From AC-32 sp038236705 (lineage in GTDB: Bacteria > Actinomycetota > Thermoleophilia > Gaiellales > Gaiellaceae): a stretch of 64,000 nt of DNA. Shown here piece after piece: positions 57,950-64,000 of the stretch. Both the position numbers and the translations under genes were made by a program. The notes below the pieces were generated by a model. That model searched no databases. It worked only from the letters and a program-made list of their open reading frames with translations, and was not told the origin of the DNA. How positions within the stretch are numbered: the first letter of the stretch is position 1; each line of letters opens with the position of its first letter. The stretch lies in assembly GCA_038236705.1 (NCBI GenBank), contig JBBRZN010000004.1, positions 1 through 64,000 on the forward strand, read 5' to 3'.

Positions 57950-60571
57950 CTACTCGGCGGGCGCGGAAGGGCTCTTGGCGGCAGGCTTGCGGCGCCTGCG
58001 CCCGCCGCGCGAGCCGCGGCGCGTCTTCTTCTTCGGCTTCGGCGGCTCGGCGCCATCCTGGCCGTTCACGACCTGGGCCGGAACCGCTGCTTCGTCCTCC
58101 TCGGGCTCCTCTTCCTGACCGAGCTCGCGGTCGGGCAGGTGGATCCTGGGGGCGGGCTCGGCCTTGCCGTCAGCGTTTGCGGGATCAGGCGCCTCGCCGT
58201 TGGTGGCTGCGGCTACGGCTGCGGCGCCGGCGCCCGCGGGCTTGCGCCTGCGCTTTCCGCCCCTCGAGCCTCGGCGTGTCCTCTTCTTCGGGCTGGCCGC
58301 GGTCTCCGCGTCGGCTGCAGGCTCGGTTTCGGTCTCTGTCTCGACCTCTGCGTCCGCTTCTGCCTCTCTTTCCTCCGGATCGAGCTCTACGACTTCCGCC
58401 TCCGCCTCCACCTCTACCTCCGGCTCGGGCGTGCGGCCCTTCTTCGCCGGCGGCTTGCGGGTCGGCTTCTCGGCCTCGCCTTCAGCGGTGATCGGCTGGT
58501 CGGGCGTGAGCGCGCCGCCGAGCAGCGTCGAGTAGGCGACGCCGTCCAGCAGGCGCTCGATCCGGACCTTCGCCTTCTTGCCGACGAGGCCGGCGGCATT
58601 GCCGACGACCACGGTGAGGCCGTCGAGCTTGCCCACACCCGCGTTGACGTCGTACAGCCCGACCTCGCCCAGCTTCAGCTCGGTCTCGATGCCCTCCTCG
58701 ACCGGCCCCTTCGGAGCGAGGCTCTCGAGCGTTCCCTTGCCGAGCTCCTCGAAGTGGTCGTTGGGCACAGCGTCGCGGCTGACGATCAGGAAGCGGCGCT
58801 TCGTCTCCTCCTCGATCGCCGCGAGACGCGAGGCGCCCGGGCCGATCAGGATGCTCGCCACCTTCGCGTTCAGCTCGACCTTGAATGCCTTGGTGCGCGG
58901 AGCGCTAGCCGCGAGCTCGCGCAGGCGCCGCTCGGCGTCGACCGCGGCCGAGGTCTCCGAGAGAACCACCCCGTCGCCGCCGCAGACCGTGCACTTGCGG
59001 GTCAGGATCTCGCGCGGCCCGTCGGTCACGTTCTGGCGCGTCATCTCGACGAGCCCGAGCGGTGAGATCTCGACCACGTAGGTCTTCGTCCGGTCGCGCT
59101 CGAGCTCGCTCTGGAGCGCCTCCTCGACGGTGGCCCGGTTCTTCGGGTTCGCCATGTCGATGAAGTCGATGACGATGATCCCGCCGATGTCGCGCAGCCG
59201 CAGCTGGCGCACGACCTCCTTGACCGCCTCGAGGTTGTTCTTCGTGATCGTGTCCTCGAGCCGCCCGCCGGAGGTCTTGGAGCGCGAGCCGACGAAGCGC
59301 CCGGTATTGACGTCGATCACCGTGAACGCCTCGGCGTAGTCGAAGACGAGGTAGCCGCCGGAGGGCAGGTCGACCCGGCGGGAAAGCGTCGAGCGGATCT
59401 CGCCGTCCACCCCGGAGGCCTCCATCAGCGGCGCCTTCTCGCGGTAGCGGTGGACGCGCTCGGCCATGTGCGGCGAGGTCTTCTTCAGGTACCCGACGAT
59501 CCGCTTGTAGGTCCTGTCGTGATCGACCAGCGCGCGCTCGAAGTCATCGGTGAACAGATCGCGGACGACCCGGAGCGGCAGCTCGGCCTCCTGGTAGACG
59601 AGCGCCGGAGCCTTCAGGCTCTTCGCGCGCGTCTCGATCGTCTTCCAGAGCCGCTGCAGGAACACGAGATCGCGCTCGATGTCCTCGGCCGAGGCGCCCT
59701 CGGCGGCGGTGCGGATGATCACGCCGCCCTTCTTCACGTCGAGGCGCTTGAGGATGTCGCGCAAACGGATGCGCTCCTCGTCCTCGAGCCGACGGGAGAC
59801 GCCGAGCCCCTCGCCGTGCGGGACGAAGACCACGAAGCGGCCCGGGAGCGAGATCTCGGTCGTCAGGCGGGCGCCCTTCGACTTCATCGGGTCCTTGACC
59901 GCCTGGACCATGACCTCCTGGCCGCGGCTCAGCAGGTCCTGGATCTTGCGGCCGCGCGACTTCCCTTCGAGCTCGGGCGCGATCACCTCGTCCACGTAGA
60001 GGAAGCCGTTCTTCTCGAGGCCGATCTCGATGAACGCGGCCTCCATGCCCGGGAGCACGTTGTCGACGGTGCCCTTGTAGATGTTGCCCGCGATCGAGCG
60101 GCGCTCGGGGCGCTCGAGGTATGCCTCGGCGACCTTGTCGTCCTCGACCACGGCGACGCGCTGCTCGCCGACCTCGACCGAGATCAGGAGCTCGCGCTTG
60201 GCGGGCGGCAACGGCGGGCGCCTCGGAGGGGTGCGGCGTCGCGGGGCGCGCTGCTTGCGCGCGGCGGGTCGCCGGTCGCCGGCGGCCTCGGTCCTGGGCT
60301 CACGCCGCGTCTGGGTCTTCGGCTTGGCCTCGGTTTCGGCCTTGGCTGGGGCCTGTGGCGAAGACGAGCCGGTTCCGCTGCCGGCGCCGGCCGGACGCTT
60401 GCGGCCGCGACCGCCGCGGCTACCGCGGCGCCGTTTCTTAGGGGCAGTGTCGGTTTGGCCCGCTTGCGCGGGCGGGGGCGTTACGTTCTCTGCAGGTGCA
60501 GGTGTGGCGGGCTCAGCAGTGCGAGCGCGCTCGTCGGTAGGCGACTTGGTCCGCCTGAACAATCGAAGCAA
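57950..60571 (-). CDS. rng: Ribonuclease E/G with RG-rich tails
   Basis: The 873-residue protein has an arginine-rich N-terminal extension, the S1 domain (GNIYKGTVDNVLPGMEAAFIEIG), catalytic Asp residues in IDFIDMANPKNRAT and the preceding FTVIDVNTG, and the zinc-link KCTVCGGDG near 525. A TRAM-like domain and a long acidic, disordered C-terminus follow. A basic RRGSRGG motif appears three times (about 48, 760 and 850). It processes and degrades mRNA and rRNA. The start is TTG at 60571 with an AAGGAG ribosome binding site nine bases before it. The symbol rng is family-level; rne is equally defensible. Confidence 0.88.
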   Translation of the reverse strand: MLRLFRRTKSPTDERARTAEPATPAPAENVTPPPAQAGQTDTAPKKRRRGSRGGRGRKRPAGAGSGTGSSSPQAPAKAETEAKPKTQTRREPRTEAAGDRRPAARKQRAPRRRTPPRRPPLPPAKRELLISVEVGEQRVAVVEDDKVAEAYLERPERRSIAGNIYKGTVDNVLPGMEAAFIEIGLEKNGFLYVDEVIAPELEGKSRGRKIQDLLSRGQEVMVQAVKDPMKSKGARLTTEISLPGRFVVFVPHGEGLGVSRRLEDEERIRLRDILKRLDVKKGGVIIRTAAEGASAEDIERDLVFLQRLWKTIETRAKSLKAPALVYQEAELPLRVVRDLFTDDFERALVDHDRTYKRIVGYLKKTSPHMAERVHRYREKAPLMEASGVDGEIRSTLSRRVDLPSGGYLVFDYAEAFTVIDVNTGRFVGSRSKTSGGRLEDTITKNNLEAVKEVVRQLRLRDIGGIIVIDFIDMANPKNRATVEEALQSELERDRTKTYVVEISPLGLVEMTRQNVTDGPREILTRKCTVCGGDGVVLSETSAAVDAERRLRELAASAPRTKAFKVELNAKVASILIGPGASRLAAIEEETKRRFLIVSRDAVPNDHFEELGKGTLESLAPKGPVEEGIETELKLGEVGLYDVNAGVGKLDGLTVVVGNAAGLVGKKAKVRIERLLDGVAYSTLLGGALTPDQPITAEGEAEKPTRKPPAKKGRTPEPEVEVEAEAEVVELDPEEREAEADAEVETETETEPAADAETAASPKKRTRRGSRGGKRRRKPAGAGAAAVAAATNGEAPDPANADGKAEPAPRIHLPDRELGQEEEPEEDEAAVPAQVVNGQDGAEPPKPKKKTRRGSRGGRRRRKPAAKSPSAPAE

Positions 60572-60707
60572 AAGGAATCTCCTTGTTGGTCGCGCGCGCT
60601 TCGGTCGCCCGCGTCAAAGCGGGGGAGCGCGCGCTGCGTGTGGATCAAACTCGTCGGCATAGCCGTCACCACAGGCTAGCAGCGCGAGCCCCGGTCACCG
60701 TTTTCGC

Positions 60708-60905
60708 CTACGCCGCAGCAGCGGGGCGGAGCTTCGTCCGCTTCGTCGTGACGGCGCGCAATCGCTGTCTCAGACGGGCCCACGCCCAGGGCTCGAGCTC
60801 GCGGTAGCGGAGAGCGGTCTGGCCCCGCGTCGCCTCGAGGTACTCGAACCAGGCGTCGGCCTCCTCGATCATCAAGAGCTCCTCGGCTTCTCGTCTATCG
60901 GCCAT
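60708..60905 (-). CDS. Small conserved-looking hypothetical protein
   Basis: A 65-residue protein: an acidic helical first half (REAEELLMIEEADAWFEYLEATRGQ) and a basic second half (ELEPWAWARLRQRLRAVTTKRTKLRP). The ATG at 60905 begins a compact, well-formed product. It sits between rodA and the RNase gene in the same direction. No family was recognised; an RNA-associated role would be speculation. Confidence 0.55.
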   Translation of the reverse strand: MADRREAEELLMIEEADAWFEYLEATRGQTALRYRELEPWAWARLRQRLRAVTTKRTKLRPAAAA

Positions 60906-60937
60906 GCGCGGGATCGTAGGACCGACCCCGGACAGCA

Positions 60938-62131
60938 CTACCTGTACGCCTTGCGGCGGGCCGCGCCGCGCACATGAATTGCCTGCAAAACGCCGATTGC
61001 GAGCAGGTTCGCGATCAGGGCCGAGCCGCCAACGCTCACGAACGGGAGCGGGATCCCCGTCACCGGGGCGATGCCGATGTTCATGCCTACGTTGACGAAG
61101 ATCTGGAAGAGGAAGGCGAACACGATCCCGCCCGCGGCGATCGCGGAGAACGCGTCCCGAGCGATCGCGACCACCTTGAGGCCGCGCCAGACGACGAGCA
61201 GATAAAGGAGGAGCAGCACCGAGACGCCGACGAAGCCACGCTGCTCGGCAAGCGATGCGAATGCGAAGTCGGTCGCGTGCTCCGGAAGGAAGTTGAGGTT
61301 CGTCTGGGTCGCGCCGGCCTCGCCGCGGCCCTTGACCCCGCCCGCGCCGACGGCGTTGATCGACTGGCTCACGTTGTAGGTCGCACCCGCCGGGTCCGAG
61401 TCGGGGTGGGTGAAGTGCGTGAGGCGCTGCTCCTGGTAGGGCTTGAGCACGTGCACGCCGGCCGCGGGCAGGAACCAGAGCACCGCCAATGCCAGCACGA
61501 CGGTTCCGACGCCGAGCGCGGCAAGATGCGTCCAGCGCACGCCCGCAACGAAGAGCACCGCCGCGAGCGCGGCCGCGTAGACCATCGCGGTGCCGACGTC
61601 CGGCTGGAGGAACACGAGCAGCATCGGGATGGAGCCGAGGCCGATTGCCTCGACGACAGTGCGCGTCTCCCCGAGGCGCCGCGCGCGGTCGGCGAGGAAG
61701 CCGGCCAGGAAGAGGACGAAGAGCAGCTTTCCGAACTCGGAGGGCTGGAAGCGGAAGAAGCCGATGTCGAGCCAGCGCTTCGAATGGCGCGAGACGGTTC
61801 CGGCCACGAGCACGAGCAGCATCACGCCGGCGGTCCCGATGAAGATCGGCTGCCTGAAGCGGCGGTAGTAGTCGGGGTCGACGAAGAGCGCCGCCACGAG
61901 CGCGACGCAGCCGAGCGACGCGTAGACGCTTTGCCGCACGAGGAAGTAGTTGGGGTCGCCCTGGATGTCGTGCGCGGTGATGCCGCCGATCGACCAGAGC
62001 CCGTAGCCCAGGAGCGAGCCGGCCGCCCCGAGCAAGAGCCAGTCGAGCCGCCGGACCGCCGAGGCGACCTCGACGTTCTCGGCGCGGTGCGTCCGCAGGC
62101 CTCGCGCTCGGGTGTTGACGGCCTCGATCAT
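60938..62131 (-). CDS. rodA: Rod-shape determining peptidoglycan polymerase RodA
   Basis: This 397-residue SEDS protein has about ten transmembrane helices. Conserved segments include GSKRW-like SRHSKRWLDIGFFRFQPSEFGKL, FLQPDVGTAM (with the Asp essential in SEDS polymerases), FLPEHATDFAFA and VNVGMNIGIAPVTGIPLPFVSVGGS. It polymerises lipid II for cylindrical growth with the adjacent PBP2. The ATG shares one base with the pbp2 stop codon. Confidence 0.92.
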   Translation of the reverse strand: MIEAVNTRARGLRTHRAENVEVASAVRRLDWLLLGAAGSLLGYGLWSIGGITAHDIQGDPNYFLVRQSVYASLGCVALVAALFVDPDYYRRFRQPIFIGTAGVMLLVLVAGTVSRHSKRWLDIGFFRFQPSEFGKLLFVLFLAGFLADRARRLGETRTVVEAIGLGSIPMLLVFLQPDVGTAMVYAAALAAVLFVAGVRWTHLAALGVGTVVLALAVLWFLPAAGVHVLKPYQEQRLTHFTHPDSDPAGATYNVSQSINAVGAGGVKGRGEAGATQTNLNFLPEHATDFAFASLAEQRGFVGVSVLLLLYLLVVWRGLKVVAIARDAFSAIAAGGIVFAFLFQIFVNVGMNIGIAPVTGIPLPFVSVGGSALIANLLAIGVLQAIHVRGAARRKAYR

Positions 62132-64000
62132 CAGTCCGAGTGAACAGCCCCGACTGCGCCGGCGTTCTGGTGGAAGTACTTCTCGAAGACCTTCAGCGCC
62201 GCGGGCGCCGCGGCATCACCGCCGTGGCCACCGTTTTCGATCAGCGCGCAGACGACGATCTCGGGGGTCTCGTCGGTTCCCGCCGGGCCGTAGCCACACC
62301 ACCAGGACTGGTCGGACTTACCCGAAGGGATGTTCTGGATCACCTTCTCGGCGGTGCCCGTCTTGCCCGCGATCACGACCGGGAAGTTGCCGAAGACGCC
62401 CGTTGAGGTCCCGTACGAGACGTGGGTCGCCTGGTAGAGGCCGTCCTGGACGGCCGCAAGGTTCGTCGGGTCGAGCCCGACGGGCTGCGGCGCCGGTGCC
62501 GTGAAGCGGTGAACGATTCGCGGCCGCGAGCGCTTGTTGCCACCACCCTCCTCGACGTCCTGGACGATGTGCGGGCGCACCAGCTTGCCGCCGTTGGCGA
62601 TCAGCGCGTAGAGGCGCACCATCTGAAGGGGCGTCACGAGCAGGTCCTTCTGGCCGATCGTGAGCTGGATCGAGTCGCCGGGCTTCCAGAGCCTGTCGAC
62701 TTCCCATGCGGGGTCGGTCTTCCGCGTGAAGGTGCGGCGGCGCCATTCGGGAGTCGGCAAGAGGCCCGCGGATTCCGGGGCGAGATCGACGCCCGTGCGC
62801 CGGCCGATGCCGAACTTCGCGGCCCAGGCCTGGAGCGGGTGGCCCGCGCTCGGCGGCTCCTTGTAGAAGCTGTAGCCGAGCTGGTAGAAGAACGTGTCGC
62901 AGGAGGCCGCAATCGCCGTCGGCAGGGTCATCGAGGTGTTGACGTACTTGTCCCAGTTGTAGAAGACCTGTGCTACCTGGCCCGAGCCGTCCTCCTTGAA
63001 GACCGGGTACGACCCCGTGCAGGGCAGCGACTCCCCCGGGGAGATGACGTGCGTCTGGAGCGCGGCGAGGGCGGTCACCGGCTTGAAGGTCGAGCCGGCT
63101 GGATAGAGGCCGCTGATCGCGCGGTTCAAGGACGGGTAGTTCACCAGCTTGGCGGTCTTCGGGGCAAGGCCGGCGTTCTCGAGGCTTCTGGTGCTGACGT
63201 GGCCGGTGTACAGCTTCGGCTCGTAGGTCGGGTTCGAGGCCATCGCCAGGATCGCCCCGTCCCGTGGGTTCATGGCGACGATCGCGCCACCGTTCGCGGC
63301 CCACTGCCCGTTGTTCTGGGCCGTGTTGATCCCGTAGCGCAGAGCCTGCTCCGCCGCGCGCTGGAGCTCGATGTCGACCGTGAGCCGGATCGACTCACCG
63401 GGCCCGGCGCGGCTGCGCAGGACGAGAGAGCTCCGCGGCCTGCCGAGAGAGTCCACGCGCAGTTGCGCGAGACCCGGGTGACCGCGGAGATAGGCGTCGT
63501 AGCTCGCCTCGACTCCGGCCTCGCCGATCTTGTCCCCGGCTGCGTAGCCCTTGCGCTGGAGGCGCTTCAGCTGCTCGGCCGAGATCTCGTTCACGTACCC
63601 GAGGGTGTGAGCGCCGATCGAGCCATACGGATACCCGCGCAGGAACGTGTCCGTGATGTGGACTCCGGGGAACTCCGAGGCCCGCTCGAGCAGGTACTTG
63701 ACCGGTGCGTCCCGCTTGACCGATTCGCGAACGACGACCGGCGTGATCGGGTCGTTGCCGCGCCGCTTGATCTCGTGCAGCAGCGTCGAAACCGGGACGT
63801 GCAGGATCTTCGAGAGCCGCTTCAGCTCGTCCAGGCGCTCCGCCCACTTCTTGGGCAGGTCGGCGGGATAGAGCTGAACGGCTGTGCCGGCGACGTTGGT
63901 GACGAGCTGCCTCCCCTTCCGGTCGAGGATCTCGCCGCGTGGTGCCTCGATCCGCACCGAGCGGACCTGGTTGTCGAGAGCGGCCTGGAGGTACTGCGGG
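62131..64000 (-). CDS. Penicillin-binding protein 2, 5' end outside the window
   Basis: At least 622 residues are encoded and the frame is open to the window edge, so the N-terminus with its membrane anchor is missing. Present are the pedestal (IEAPRGEILDRKG), the transpeptidase motifs YPAGSTFKP (SxxK), SCDTFFYQLG (SxN position) and GKTGTAEK (KTG), and a C-terminal short tail. It cross-links peptidoglycan during elongation and forms a pair with RodA, encoded directly downstream. A start shown at 63957 would be internal and is not used. Confidence 0.9.
   Translation of the reverse strand, partial: PQYLQAALDNQVRSVRIEAPRGEILDRKGRQLVTNVAGTAVQLYPADLPKKWAERLDELKRLSKILHVPVSTLLHEIKRRGNDPITPVVVRESVKRDAPVKYLLERASEFPGVHITDTFLRGYPYGSIGAHTLGYVNEISAEQLKRLQRKGYAAGDKIGEAGVEASYDAYLRGHPGLAQLRVDSLGRPRSSLVLRSRAGPGESIRLTVDIELQRAAEQALRYGINTAQNNGQWAANGGAIVAMNPRDGAILAMASNPTYEPKLYTGHVSTRSLENAGLAPKTAKLVNYPSLNRAISGLYPAGSTFKPVTALAALQTHVISPGESLPCTGSYPVFKEDGSGQVAQVFYNWDKYVNTSMTLPTAIAASCDTFFYQLGYSFYKEPPSAGHPLQAWAAKFGIGRRTGVDLAPESAGLLPTPEWRRRTFTRKTDPAWEVDRLWKPGDSIQLTIGQKDLLVTPLQMVRLYALIANGGKLVRPHIVQDVEEGGGNKRSRPRIVHRFTAPAPQPVGLDPTNLAAVQDGLYQATHVSYGTSTGVFGNFPVVIAGKTGTAEKVIQNIPSGKSDQSWWCGYGPAGTDETPEIVVCALIENGGHGGDAAAPAALKVFEKYFHQNAGAVGAVHSD

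Noticed and set aside
62131..63957. An internal GTG at 63957 as the start of the penicillin-binding protein
   Set aside because: The frame continues upstream to the window edge with plausible coding sequence, and the membrane anchor expected at the N-terminus is missing.

Overview
The window is GC-rich, densely coded chromosomal DNA with short spacers, many 1- to 4-base gene overlaps and frequent GTG or TTG starts. Gene content points to a high-GC actinobacterium, most likely of the Thermoleophilia (Gaiella/Solirubrobacter) type. The pointers are the SigK/RskA-like pair, the minimal zincin metallopeptidase, DUF2254 and DUF4331 proteins, bL21 with an actinobacterial-style tail, and an RNase E/G flanked by rodA and rplU. 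This placement is inference; no rRNA gene is present. No prophage, insertion sequence or CRISPR array was seen.

Layout. 0-8.8 kb: a glycosyltransferase-PHP fusion, a cysteine-less uracil-DNA-glycosylase-like protein, a presenilin-like membrane protein, an RNA methyltransferase with YjbQ, an M3-like peptidase, and a cyclic-2,3-diphosphoglycerate-synthetase-like GTPase joined to carbamate kinase. 8.8-15.1 kb: one co-directional locus with a secreted DUF4331 protein, a TPR protein, two NicO-type metal transporters, an anti-sigma factor and its ECF sigma factor. 15.1-17.7 kb: argF, rhomboid protease, mini-zincin, two small proteins, a 66-bp tandem repeat and tRNA-Ala(TGC). 17.7-20.4 kb: an eroding stretch with pseudogenes around infA and a cold-shock gene. 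20.4-35.9 kb: two polyamine-type loci, each with ABC genes in the order potA-D-B-C. The first has an Lrp regulator, a class III aminotransferase and an FAD amine oxidase; the second has an aldehyde dehydrogenase. DUF2254 and cupin genes lie between them. Together they could import putrescine-like amines and oxidise them through an aminoaldehyde to an amino acid.

35.9-44.7 kb: BON protein, diguanylate cyclase, His-rich secreted protein, sucA, small membrane proteins and an HhH glycosylase. 44.7-52 kb: a seven-gene respiratory operon on the minus strand. It encodes a CcoN-like oxidase subunit with all haem/copper ligands, a two-haem CcoO-like cytochrome, four small proteins and a 1073-residue protein with a degenerate oxidase-like front half. 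A divergent OmpR-type two-component system lies beside it, with 11-bp repeats in the shared promoter region. 53.9-64 kb: housekeeping genes (zinc peptidase, tRNA-Ala(GGC), rsfS, nadD, obgE, rpmA, rplU, RNase E/G, rodA, pbp2).

The most promising leads are the 1073-residue oxidase-like fusion in its operon, the presenilin-like protein with a GLPD motif, the DUF4331/NicO/sigma locus, and a 72-bp repeat that forms part of a histidine kinase coding sequence. All alignments were made by eye.
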